A stretch of 17,032 nucleotides of DNA, from positions 1-17,032 of the forward strand of contig JASHTU010000292.1 in assembly GCA_030040395.1 (NCBI GenBank), read 5' to 3'. The stretch comes from Acidobacteriaceae bacterium (lineage in GTDB: Bacteria > Acidobacteriota > Terriglobia > Terriglobales > Acidobacteriaceae). Position numbers and translations under genes: made by a program. Shown here in pieces: positions 7,655-15,176 of the stretch; the stretch's first letter is position 1, and every line of letters starts with the position of its first letter. The notes beneath the pieces are model-generated. The model ran no database searches. It saw only the letters and a program-made list of their open reading frames with translations, and was not told the origin of the DNA.

Positions 7655-8968
7655 ATGACCCTTTTTTTCTATAATCTGGCCCTGATCGTGGCCCTCATAG
7701 CCGGCGCGCCGTGGTGGTGGTGGAAGATGGCCACAACGCACAAATACCGCGCCGGTTTGCTGGAGCGACTGGGAAAGGTTCCGAAGAGACTGAAGCCGGA
7801 TGCAACGAACGGCGGAAGTCCCGCAATCTGGCTCCATGTTGTCTCTGTCGGTGAAGTGCTCGCAGCGACCCGGCTGGTTGCGGAGTTGGACCGCGCCCTG
7901 CCGCAATTTCGGGTTTTGATTTCGACGACGACGCGCACCGGCCAGGAGCTTGCCCGCCGGCGATTCGGGCCAGAACGCGTGTTTTATTGCCCGCTCGATC
8001 TTCCTTGGGCCGTCCGCGCCTATCTCAACGTCTTGCGACCGCATTTGCTGGTGTTGGCGGAGACGGAGTTCTGGCCCAACCTGCTCAGCGGTTGTTTCCG
8101 GCGGGGAATTCCAGTTACGGTGGTCAACGCGAGGATTTCCGACCGCTCGTGGCCAAGCTATCGCAGCTTGCGCCGCCTCTGGGCGCCGTACCTGAGCCGC
8201 CTGAGCCGCGTGCTGGCGCAGAGCGAGACGGACGCCGCACGGCTGCTGGATCTGGGCTGCCGGCCGGAGTGCGTTTGCGTGGCCGGCAACCTGAAATTCG
8301 ATGTCCGCACCCCCCAGGAGAACGAAGCGGTCCGCCTTCTGCGCAGGCAAGTCCGAGGGTTGCGACTGGTGGTCGGGGGCAGCACTCTGGAAGGTGAAGA
8401 AGCCGCGCTACTGGAGGCTTGGCCGAGGCTGCTGGACGCCGATGCGCAGCTTGCGATGGTGCTCGCGCCCCGTCATCCGGAGCGTTTTGGCGCCGTGGCT
8501 GCGATGCTCGAAGATTCAGGCTATCCCTGGGTGAGACGCGCCGATTGGAGTACAAGACCGACTGCTGCGCTGCAACCGGGCACGATTGTTCTGCTCGACA
8601 CTATTGGCGAGCTGGCCGCCGTCTATTCGATGGCCTCGGCCGCCTTTGTCGGTGGCAGCCTGATTCCCGCGGGCGGGCATAATCCTCTCGAGCCGGCGCA
8701 GTATGGGGCAGCCGTCGTGATGGGGCCGTACTACGCGAATTTCCGCAGCGTTGTGGAAGACTTGCGTGCACACGACGGGCTACGCATTGTGGAGAAAGGT
8801 GAATTGGCCCCAACCCTGATCGCGCTGCTTCGAAATCGTCCGGCGGCGGAGGCCATGGGAGCGCGCGCCAAACGAGTCTTCGACCATCAAGCCGGCGCCA
8901 CGGCCCGGTGTGTGGAAGCGATCCGCGCGCTCTTGATCACCGCAGCCGCCGCGGAGCGCCCAGCATGA
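7655..8968 (+). CDS. waaA: 3-deoxy-D-manno-octulosonic acid (Kdo) transferase
   Basis: WaaA (KdtA, GT30) transfers Kdo from CMP-Kdo to the tetra-acylated lipid IVA precursor at the inner face of the cytoplasmic membrane. The 437-residue length fits the family (about 420-440). Residues 1-22 form the usual N-terminal membrane anchor. HVVSVGE at 61-67 contains the family's catalytic glutamate (Glu67 here). LAETEFWPN at 134-142 and the C-terminal HNPLEPAQYGAAVVMGP near 342-358 are GT30 signatures of the acceptor and CMP-Kdo sites. Whether it adds one or more Kdo residues cannot be told from sequence. The ATG at 7655 places the anchor at the N-terminus; the Shine-Dalgarno is weak. Its stop overlaps the lpxK start in an ATGA, so translation is probably coupled with the next step-related enzyme of lipid A synthesis. 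Confidence 0.96.
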   Translation: MTLFFYNLALIVALIAGAPWWWWKMATTHKYRAGLLERLGKVPKRLKPDATNGGSPAIWLHVVSVGEVLAATRLVAELDRALPQFRVLISTTTRTGQELARRRFGPERVFYCPLDLPWAVRAYLNVLRPHLLVLAETEFWPNLLSGCFRRGIPVTVVNARISDRSWPSYRSLRRLWAPYLSRLSRVLAQSETDAARLLDLGCRPECVCVAGNLKFDVRTPQENEAVRLLRRQVRGLRLVVGGSTLEGEEAALLEAWPRLLDADAQLAMVLAPRHPERFGAVAAMLEDSGYPWVRRADWSTRPTAALQPGTIVLLDTIGELAAVYSMASAAFVGGSLIPAGGHNPLEPAQYGAAVVMGPYYANFRSVVEDLRAHDGLRIVEKGELAPTLIALLRNRPAAEAMGARAKRVFDHQAGATARCVEAIRALLITAAAAERPA

Positions 8969-10020
8969 CGACGCCTTCGCCGGCGCGGCCCTTGCTGCTA
9001 CCGCTTGTGCCCGTCTACCGGCTCGGTTTGGCTTTGCGGGAACTGCGCTCGCGCGCCGGACTGGCGCCGGCGCGGAGGCTGCAATGGCCGGTCATTAGCG
9101 TGGGCAGCCTTTCGGCCGGCGGCGCGGGCAAAACGCCGCTTACGATTACGCTCGCCCGGACCCTGACCCGGCGCGGAATTCGCGTGGATGTGCTTTCGCG
9201 AGGTTACGGCCGCAGCCGCCGAGCCGCGGCGCGTGTCGATTCCGAAGGACGAGCGGAAGAGTTCGGCGACGAGCCGCTAATAATTGCGCGCCAGGCCGGC
9301 GTGCCCGTCTACGTGGCCGCCGATCGCTTTGAGGCAGGCCAACTTGCGGAGCGGCGCTCCGCGCTCTTGCCCCTTGGTCTGCATCTTCTCGACGATGGAT
9401 TTCAGCATCGGCGGCTTGCGCGGGACATCGACATTTTGCTGTTGAGCCGCCGGGACTGGCAGGACCGGCTGCTGCCTGCCGGCAATCTGCGCGAGCCGTT
9501 GTGGGCCGCGCGCCGGGCTCACGTGATCGCGATTCCCGCGGACGAGACCGAACTTGAAGCCGAACTGCGGAACTGGGGCTGGCGCGGACTGATCTGGCGG
9601 GTGTGGCGGCGAATGGAGGTTCCGAATATCGACGGGCCGGTGATTGCCTTCTGTGGGATTGCGCGGCCGGAGCAGTTTTTTGCGGGCCTCGAGGCCGCAG
9701 GGCTGCAACTGGCGGCGCGCATGGCATTCCGCGATCATTATCGCTATGCGGCCCGCGACTTGGAGCACCTCAGGGCGGCGGCCCGCGCAGCTCAAGCCGC
9801 AGCTTTGGTCACGACCGAAAAGGATCGCATGCGGTTGGGAAAGCTCGTTCAGGCATTTCCGGACGGACTTTCGGTCAAAACCGCTCAGCTTCGCATCGAA
9901 ATCGACAACCAAGAGGCGGCCATCAGTTGGCTCACGAACAAGCTGGGAGGGGAAGATGGATCCGGCTCGGTCACACCTTTAGGAAAATCTTCTTCCGATA
10001 AAGCAACCACACCGGAATGA
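8965..10020 (+). CDS. lpxK: Tetraacyldisaccharide 4'-kinase
   Basis: LpxK phosphorylates the 4' position of the lipid A disaccharide, giving lipid IVA, the acceptor for WaaA. The protein is 351 residues, at the long end of the family. SVGSLSAGGAGKTP (residues 45-58) is the Walker A loop in its typical LpxK form. SRGYGR (78-83), GDEP (101-104) and LLDDGFQHR (141-149) are the family hallmarks, with the Asp pair 143-144 and His148 in the catalytic region. The N-terminus has the short hydrophobic LLPLVPVYRLGLALRE helix that associates with the membrane. The start at 8965 is chosen because the motifs line up and it forms a 4-base ATGA overlap with waaA; a start at 8908 would add 19 residues inside waaA. 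The last ~25 residues are Gly/Ser/Lys-rich and not family-like, and their DNA overlaps the convergent gene by 50 bp. Confidence 0.96.
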   Translation: MTTPSPARPLLLPLVPVYRLGLALRELRSRAGLAPARRLQWPVISVGSLSAGGAGKTPLTITLARTLTRRGIRVDVLSRGYGRSRRAAARVDSEGRAEEFGDEPLIIARQAGVPVYVAADRFEAGQLAERRSALLPLGLHLLDDGFQHRRLARDIDILLLSRRDWQDRLLPAGNLREPLWAARRAHVIAIPADETELEAELRNWGWRGLIWRVWRRMEVPNIDGPVIAFCGIARPEQFFAGLEAAGLQLAARMAFRDHYRYAARDLEHLRAAARAAQAAALVTTEKDRMRLGKLVQAFPDGLSVKTAQLRIEIDNQEAAISWLTNKLGGEDGSGSVTPLGKSSSDKATTPE

Positions 10021-11239
10021 AGCACAACGCCGTGAATGAGACCGAAAAGGCGAAGGCGCCCCAGGCCGGATCGGGAATGTGCGCGAAGACGTGCATGTGG
10101 ATGTAGCCCATGGGGGTCATGCGCATGCCGTTCCAGCGGAAATGGACGTCAAACAGCGCGCTGGGCAGCAATTCACTGATCATGTAGGCGGCGATGGCGT
10201 TGGAGCCGAAGACCAGCCATGGCCACGCGAGGTCCTTGCCCCATCCTTCACGGCCTTGGTCGCGCTGCTCCATCGCCCAGAAGACGAGGGCAAAAATCGC
10301 CAGCGACCATCCGGCGGCGACGAGCACATAGGAACTTGTCCACATCTTTTTATTGAGCGGAAACCATTCCGACCATAGATAGCCCGACGCCAGGCAGGCC
10401 GCGGCAGCCGCGGCGAGGCCGAGAGTCTTGGTTTTCACGAGGCGCCGGCTGGCGACCCACAGCCCGGCGAGGAGGCCGAGGAGCGTGGTGCCGATGGCGG
10501 GAATGTCGCTCAGCAGGCCCTCCGGATCGCGCGCATCGTGATCCGGCCAATCCTCGTAGAGATGGCCGGGCATCAACTGCCTGTCCACCCACGCCACGAT
10601 GTTTTCGTTCTTATCGAGGAAGGGAATGTTGCGACCGGGTGTGCCCGGAACGCGAACCCACCTCTCGGAGTATCCCCAGGAATGAGGCGTGACTCTTAAA
10701 CTCACAACGGCGCCCGGCACGGGAACCCAGCGCAACAACGCCCAGTAACCCACGAGCACTGCGGCCAACACTGCAACCTTGGTCCAGACCCGGCGGTCCC
10801 AGAGGTAAAAGAGGCCAACGATGAGATAGCAGATGGCGATGCGCTGCAAGACGCCGTAAATGCGCAGGTGCTGAAGGTGGAAAAACGGAAAGCCGTTGAC
10901 CACGATGCCGAGCAGAAAGAGGATGGCGGCGCGCCACAGGGTGTGCCTAGCGAGTTCGGCGCGCGTGGCACCTCGCGCCAGCCGCGCCCGCGTCGCCATC
11001 ACGATGGAGACTCCCACGACAAACAGAAAAGTAGGAAACACGAGGTCGGTGGCCGTAAACCCGTTCCACTCCGCATGCTTCATCTGGCTCCATGCGGCCG
11101 GGCCTCCATTGTTGTTCACCATGATCATGAAGGCGATGGTGACGCCGCGCAGGACGTCGAGCGAAAGCAGGCGGCGCGAAGGCGCCCTTACCTCGGCCGG
11201 TGCAGCGGTGGCGAAAGGCTTCTCAAGAGTCTTGGGCAT
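9971..11239 (-). CDS. Membrane acyltransferase of the HGSNAT/COG4299 (DUF5009) type
   Basis: This 422-residue multi-span membrane protein (about 10 segments) matches the bacterial relatives of heparan-alpha-glucosaminide N-acetyltransferase. The N-terminal RRLLSLDVLRGVTIAFMIMVNN (residues 22-43) starts span 1, and HAEWNGFTATDLVFPTFLF (55-73) is the family hallmark. His55 corresponds to the conserved extracytoplasmic histidine that accepts acetyl in the eukaryotic enzyme. PGRNIPFLDKN and GLLSDIPAIGTTLLG later are also typical. The likely role is moving an acetyl group across the membrane onto an extracytoplasmic sugar or amine; the substrate is unknown. I chose the ATG at 11239 because the conserved part begins just after it and a GGAG lies about 12 bases upstream. 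The frame stays open to 11701, but that extension is antisense to the secreted-protein gene at 11364 and has no family resemblance. Its 3' end overlaps lpxK by 50 bp tail to tail. Confidence 0.9.
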   Translation of the reverse strand: MPKTLEKPFATAAPAEVRAPSRRLLSLDVLRGVTIAFMIMVNNNGGPAAWSQMKHAEWNGFTATDLVFPTFLFVVGVSIVMATRARLARGATRAELARHTLWRAAILFLLGIVVNGFPFFHLQHLRIYGVLQRIAICYLIVGLFYLWDRRVWTKVAVLAAVLVGYWALLRWVPVPGAVVSLRVTPHSWGYSERWVRVPGTPGRNIPFLDKNENIVAWVDRQLMPGHLYEDWPDHDARDPEGLLSDIPAIGTTLLGLLAGLWVASRRLVKTKTLGLAAAAAACLASGYLWSEWFPLNKKMWTSSYVLVAAGWSLAIFALVFWAMEQRDQGREGWGKDLAWPWLVFGSNAIAAYMISELLPSALFDVHFRWNGMRMTPMGYIHMHVFAHIPDPAWGAFAFSVSFTALCFIPVWLLYRKKIFLKV

Positions 11240-11363
11240 CGGGATCGGGATCTCCAGCGGCGCGGGAACGCGCGGCTTGCTCGCTTTAACGCTACGCGTT
11301 GGGAGTGCGATCCGCCAAGGCGAAATTTGAGGCCGCTGTATACTGTTCGCAAAGGTTGCATCT

Positions 11364-11795
11364 ATGAGCATGGGATGCGGCGTCGGCTGCGGGCTGCTGA
11401 TCGCATTCTCGTTGGCCACGATGGCCCAGCCGCAGGTGAGATCGCCGGACGAAAAGCCCGTCGAATCGGAGCATCGGAAAGGGCCGAACGGCTGGGAGGG
11501 GTGGACGCTCCTGTCTTCGATTCCCGATGACGCCAGTCGTCGGTACGCGTTCACGCTGGTGCTGGCGCATAATGGGCAGGTCGTCCGGCGCATCGATGGC
11601 GATCCATTTGTATGGAACTGGATGTTCTGGGCGGACGGCAAGCAGGTCGCGTATGAGTCGGGCCCGCTCCACTTCGGGATGAACTGCATCCTGGCCGACA
11701 CCGAAACGGGACGTCAGCTCGGCAGTGTCGATTGTTATCACGAACTGCCTGACAACGCGCCGGATTGGGCCGTGAAACTCGAATCCGTCCCGTAA
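11364..11795 (+). CDS. Small secreted protein of unknown function
   Basis: The ORF encodes 143 residues. The first ~21 form a signal peptide (GCGLLIAFSLATMA) with likely cleavage before QPQ, giving a mature protein of about 122 residues. AAAGG at 11351-11355 lies 8 bases before the ATG. The mature part is acidic and rich in aromatics, with a GDPFVWNWMFWADGKQVAYE block that reads as beta-strands with Trp clusters, and a Cys pair (MNCILAD and VDCYHE) that could form a disulfide. It resembles a single propeller blade or lipocalin-like sheet, but I cannot name a family. It is divergent from the acyltransferase (124-bp gap) and 74 bp ahead of the OPT transporter. The signal peptide, Shine-Dalgarno and composition favour a real gene over the antisense minus-strand frame. 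Confidence 0.75.
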   Translation: MSMGCGVGCGLLIAFSLATMAQPQVRSPDEKPVESEHRKGPNGWEGWTLLSSIPDDASRRYAFTLVLAHNGQVVRRIDGDPFVWNWMFWADGKQVAYESGPLHFGMNCILADTETGRQLGSVDCYHELPDNAPDWAVKLESVP

Positions 11796-11813
11796 GCACG
11801 AGGCGCCGTTGCC

Positions 11814-11849
11814 CTGTTGCACTCGCCCCCTGCGCTGCTACACTCGCCC
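11814..11849 (+). repeat. Pair of 15-bp direct repeats at 21-bp spacing before the OPT gene
   Basis: CTGTTGCACTCGCCC (11814-11828) and CTGCTACACTCGCCC (11835-11849) differ at two positions and are offset by 21 bp, two helical turns. Repeats on the same DNA face just before a gene are typical of a dimeric regulator's binding site. They also overlap the candidate promoter, so a bound protein could block polymerase (inference). Confidence 0.45.
11817..11844 (+). promoter_or_regulatory. Candidate promoter of the OPT transporter gene
   Basis: TTGCAC (11817-11822) and TACACT (11839-11844) are 16 bp apart and match three and four bases of the sigma70 hexamers. Transcription would start near 11851, only a few bases before the AAGGGA at 11853-11858, so the leader would be about 20 bases. 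The match may be partly a by-product of the direct repeats. Confidence 0.28.
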
Positions 11850-11869
11850 TTCAAGGGAACAGCCTAGCC

Positions 11870-14083
11870 ATGACAACTCCTGTTCTATCGCCGAAGAAGG
11901 CAGCGCCCGAGTTTCAACCCTTTATCCCGCCCCACGAGAGCCGCCCGGAGTTTACCGCGCGCGCCATCCTGCTCGGCTCTTTTTTCGGTCTCGTCTTTGG
12001 CGCCGTCACGGTGTATGTGGGACTGGAAGCCGGGCTCACGGTGGCCGCTTCGATTCCCATTGCAGTGTTGTCCATCAGCATTTTGCGCGCGTTTGGCCGC
12101 GCCTCGATCCTGGAGAATAACATCGTCCAAACCACCGGGAACGCCGGGCAGTCGATCGCCGCCGGGGTGATCTTCACGCTCCCGGCGCTCATCTTTCTCG
12201 GCTTCGATCTCGAGTACTCGCGCATCTTCATTCTGGCGTTGATTGGCGGCTGGCTGGGGGTGCTTTTTATGATCCCTCTGCGCCGGCAGCTGATTGTCGA
12301 GGAGCACGGCAATCTCACCTATCCCGAAGGCACGGCCTGCGCCGACGTGCTCATCGCCGGCGAACGGGCGGGCTCCTTCGCCAGCCGCGTGTTTATGGGC
12401 CTGGGCCTGGGGTCGCTGTACACGCTCTTCCAAAACGAATACATCTTCAAAGCCTGGCCGGGCACGCCGGAGTACCAGCCCGACTTCGGCCCCGCGCATA
12501 TATTGAAGGGTGCGTCGATTAAAGCCGACGCGACGCCGGAGTATCTGGGCGTGGGCTACATCATCGGGCCGCGGGTAGCCGGGGTCCTGTTCGCCGGCGG
12601 CGTCTTTTCATGGCTGGTGGTGATGCCCCTGATTTACTTTTTCGGCAAGAGCCTGCCCCACCCCATCTATCCCGGCACCGTGCCTATTGGGCAAATGGGG
12701 CCGAGCGACCTGTGGTCCACCTACGTGCGGCCGATTGGCGCGGGCGCGGTGGCCGCCGCAGGACTTATCACGCTCATCAAGACGCTGCCGACGATCTTCT
12801 CCGCGCTGGGATCAGGCTTCCGCACCTTGCGCAAGGGCGCGGGCGGGGTGGCCCGGCCCATCCGGACGGAAGACGACCTGTCAATGGGGGTGGTCGTGGT
12901 GGGCTCCATTCTTCTGGTCGCCTGCATGTTCATCTTTCTTGAATTCAAACCTGTCCCTGGCGCTTTTACCGGCTGGAAGGCCAACCTCGCTGCCGCTCTG
13001 CTGGTGGTTGTGTTCGGATTTCTCTTTGTCACCGTCAGCTCGCGCATTGTGGGGCTGATCGGCAGCTCAGCCAATCCCATCTCCGGCATGACCATCGCCA
13101 CCCTGATGGCCACCGCGGCCATTTTCCTGGTGCAGGGCTGGACGGCGCCGGCCTACGGAGCGCTCGCCATCTCGATTGGCGGCGTGGTCTGCATTGCCGC
13201 GGCGAATGCGGGCGACACTTCACAGGACCTCAAGACCGGTTATCTGGTCGGTTCCACGCCGCGATTGCAACAGATCGCGTTAATCATCGGCGTGGTGGTG
13301 TCGACGGTCGCCATCGGCTTCACTTTGCAGCTCATGAACCGCGGCTTGCAGGAGTTTCGGGCCATGTCGCAGCCGTGGGACCTGAACGCACCGCACCCCG
13401 GCGTCGCCATTCAGAATGACGTCCGCAACCTCCCAAACGAGTTTTCCGTGGAAGGCTCCGGATCTAACCAGAGCGTCACCATCGAACATAAGAGTGAGTA
13501 CATGGTGCTGAATGCGCTGGGCTCGCCGGAACTGGCAAATGGCAAATATCTTTATTCGCCCGCAACCAAGCGGATCGAGGTGCAATGGATTTCCGGCATC
13601 GGCAGCGAGAAGGCCGCCGCTCCGCAGGCCCGGCTCATGGCGACGGTCATCAGCGGCATACTGAGCCGCAACCTGCCCTGGGGCCTAGTGATGCTGGGCG
13701 TCTTTCTGGTGATTGGGGTCGAATTGCTCGGCATCCGCTCGTTGTCATTCGCCGTGGGCGCGTACCTGTCGATCGGCACCACGCTGGCAATTTTTGTCGG
13801 CGGGATGGTGCGCTGGTTCGTCGACGCGGCGGTGAAGAAGGCCGGCGAAGAGGCCGAAAGCGAAATCTCGCCGGGATCACTGTATGCCTCGGGTTTGATT
13901 GCCGCGGGCGGCATTGTGGGACTGCTGGGCGTGGCCTTGAAGCTCTACGAAAGCACGGTTGGCAAGGGCGACATTCTCAACTTCCCGCACACGTTTTTGG
14001 ATCATCAGTGGGTTTCGGTGCTGGCCTTTGCGGCGCTGGCGTTTTCGCTGTATCACTTTGCGCGCAAGCCGCTGAAGAAGTAG
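11870..14083 (+). CDS. OPT-family oligopeptide/metal-chelate transporter
   Basis: This 737-residue inner-membrane protein has about 14-16 hydrophobic spans and belongs to the OPT family, which imports small peptides or metal-chelating compounds by proton coupling. Family features are GNAGQSIAAGVIFTLPALIFLG (near 85-107), YPEGTACADVLIAGE (about 147-161), NPISGMTIATLMATAAIFL near 402-420, and PQARLMATVISGILSRNLPWGLV near 585-607. Residues about 498-584 form a soluble segment with few hydrophobic stretches between two membrane blocks; it seems larger than in the bacterial members I recall (about 600-680 residues total). The start at 11870 is preferred over 11765 because AAGGGA lies 11 bases upstream and the extra 35 residues overlap the preceding gene and are not family-like. 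The short-chain dehydrogenase follows after 25 bp, so they are probably co-transcribed. The exact substrate cannot be read from sequence. Confidence 0.93.
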   Translation: MTTPVLSPKKAAPEFQPFIPPHESRPEFTARAILLGSFFGLVFGAVTVYVGLEAGLTVAASIPIAVLSISILRAFGRASILENNIVQTTGNAGQSIAAGVIFTLPALIFLGFDLEYSRIFILALIGGWLGVLFMIPLRRQLIVEEHGNLTYPEGTACADVLIAGERAGSFASRVFMGLGLGSLYTLFQNEYIFKAWPGTPEYQPDFGPAHILKGASIKADATPEYLGVGYIIGPRVAGVLFAGGVFSWLVVMPLIYFFGKSLPHPIYPGTVPIGQMGPSDLWSTYVRPIGAGAVAAAGLITLIKTLPTIFSALGSGFRTLRKGAGGVARPIRTEDDLSMGVVVVGSILLVACMFIFLEFKPVPGAFTGWKANLAAALLVVVFGFLFVTVSSRIVGLIGSSANPISGMTIATLMATAAIFLVQGWTAPAYGALAISIGGVVCIAAANAGDTSQDLKTGYLVGSTPRLQQIALIIGVVVSTVAIGFTLQLMNRGLQEFRAMSQPWDLNAPHPGVAIQNDVRNLPNEFSVEGSGSNQSVTIEHKSEYMVLNALGSPELANGKYLYSPATKRIEVQWISGIGSEKAAAPQARLMATVISGILSRNLPWGLVMLGVFLVIGVELLGIRSLSFAVGAYLSIGTTLAIFVGGMVRWFVDAAVKKAGEEAESEISPGSLYASGLIAAGGIVGLLGVALKLYESTVGKGDILNFPHTFLDHQWVSVLAFAALAFSLYHFARKPLKK

Positions 14084-14097
14084 CCGGCGAGCGGCGT

Positions 14098-14101
14098 GGA
14101 G
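14098..14101 (+). promoter_or_regulatory. Shine-Dalgarno that favours the dehydrogenase start at 14109
   Basis: GGAG is 7 bases before the ATG at 14109 but only one base before the in-frame ATG at 14103, so 14109 is the better start. Confidence 0.5.
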
Positions 14102-14108
14102 AATGGAA

Positions 14109-14918
14109 ATGGATTTGGGGTTCAGCGATGGCGTCGCCGTTGTCACCGGAGGGGCCAATGGCATTGGGTGGGCTTGCGCTTCCGGTTTTGCGGGCGAGGG
14201 GGCGCGCGTCGCCATTTGGGATCTGGCCGCCGAGGTTGAAGATGCGGCGGCGGCGCTGGGCCGGGAATTTGGAGAGTCAGCGCTAGGCCTACGCGCGGAC
14301 GTGAGCGATTTTGCCGCGTTGCAAGCGGCTGTTCAAGAAACCGAAGCCGAACTAGGGCCCATCGTGCATTTGGTTCACGCCGCGGCGATTGGCTCGGGCA
14401 AGTTCGGCTTTCCGTTTACCAATTTGGCGCCCAGCGACTGGCCGAGAGTGCTGGAGGTTAATGTGATGGGCATGGTGAATGTGGCGCACGCCGTTGCTCC
14501 GGGACTGATTTCGCGCAAGCGCGGAACGCTGGTGTTTGTAGCCTCGGTGGCCGGGCAAATTGGATCGCAGACGGACCCTCCCTACAGCGCCAGCAAAGCG
14601 GCGAACATCAATTTTGCGCAGTGCCTGGCGAAGGATCTGGCGCCCAGCGGGATCCGCGTCAACGTGGTGTGTCCCGGCATGGTGCGGACACGGCTGAATG
14701 AACGGATTTGGCAGGCGTGGAGCGAACAGCAACCGCCGGAGAAGCGCCGCTCCTTCGAAGAGTGGGGCGGCGAAAAAGTGCGGGCGATGGCTCCCCTCGG
14801 CCGTTGGCAGGAACCTGAGGAGGTGGCCGATATGGTGCTGTTTCTCTCTTCGAGCCGGGCCGCTCAGGTCACCGGGCAGACGATCAACGTCGATGGCGGG
14901 CAAGTGATGCACTGGTAA
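14109..14918 (+). CDS. Short-chain dehydrogenase/reductase (classical SDR)
   Basis: The 269-residue protein is a classical SDR, an NAD(P)-dependent oxidoreductase acting on alcohols, sugars or oxoacyl substrates. TGGANGIG (13-20) is the nucleotide-binding glycine motif. IWD with Asp39 at the end of strand 2 suggests NAD(H) rather than NADP(H). DVSD at 64-67 binds adenine. The catalytic set is complete: Asn118 (EVNVMG), Ser146 (VASVAGQ), Tyr159 and Lys163 (YSASK). The usual NNAG after strand 4 is replaced by HAAA (90-93), a modest departure. The C-terminus ends VTGQTINVDGGQ as in the FabG-like group. Substrate is unknown. It lies 25 bp after the OPT gene, which suggests one transcript, and upstream of an MFS transporter and a fucosidase, so a role in sugar catabolism is possible but unproven. 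Confidence 0.92.
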   Translation: MDLGFSDGVAVVTGGANGIGWACASGFAGEGARVAIWDLAAEVEDAAAALGREFGESALGLRADVSDFAALQAAVQETEAELGPIVHLVHAAAIGSGKFGFPFTNLAPSDWPRVLEVNVMGMVNVAHAVAPGLISRKRGTLVFVASVAGQIGSQTDPPYSASKAANINFAQCLAKDLAPSGIRVNVVCPGMVRTRLNERIWQAWSEQQPPEKRRSFEEWGGEKVRAMAPLGRWQEPEEVADMVLFLSSSRAAQVTGQTINVDGGQVMHW

Positions 14919-15176
14919 TTGCCGGACGCGATTTGGCCTGGCATTGGATGCCCAACCGGAAAAGAGGGCCCGGTGCGGTGATGGTTGGCTCGGTTCTGAT
15001 CCTACTGGTTCGGCTGGACGCGGTTCTTGACGCGATACTGGACGCGATCGTTAACGCGATCCGGCGGCGCCGACTCGGCCCGGACGAGGCGGACCCTAGC
15101 CAAGCGCAACAGGGCCAAGCGGGGGTCCGATGCGCTAGAGTGCATAGTAGGCTTGTTCAAGCCCCAAAAGAGACGC
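14919..15176. other. Intergenic region between dehydrogenase and MFS genes
   Basis: This 258-bp stretch has no convincing gene. Frames crossing it (from 14933 and 15027) are carried by a short-period repeat and lack a Shine-Dalgarno. A weak 5-bp hairpin GGCAT/ATGCC lies at 14940-14952. The region probably holds the MFS promoter, but no clear -35/-10 pair is visible. Confidence 0.5.
14992..15063 (+). repeat. 12-bp tandem repeat (minisatellite)
   Basis: Four adjacent 12-bp units at 15016-15063 share the core GACGCGAT: GGACGCGGTTCT, TGACGCGATACT, GGACGCGATCGT, TAACGCGATCCG. Two more degenerate units of the same period precede them (14992-15003 and 15004-15015). The last two units also contain a palindrome CGTTAACG (15049-15056) inside a GATCG/CGATC inverted repeat. 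The array lies between genes, 114 bp before the MFS start. Confidence 0.7.

Noticed and set aside
6687..7658. Plus-strand ORF of 323 codons
   Set aside because: It is antisense to the secreted-protein gene at 6945-7598, whose signal peptide and composition are far more protein-like.
10868..11530. Plus-strand ORF of 220 codons
   Set aside because: It is antisense to the acyltransferase and overlaps the secreted-protein gene in another frame; Arg/His-rich shadow.
11240..11701. N-terminal extension of the acyltransferase frame to 11701
   Set aside because: The extra 154 residues are Ser/Pro-rich, have no family match, and lie antisense to the secreted protein at 11364-11795.
15027..15176. N-terminal extension of the MFS protein
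   Set aside because: Arg-rich, repeat-encoded and unlike the family; the ATG at 15177 gives a normal N-terminus.
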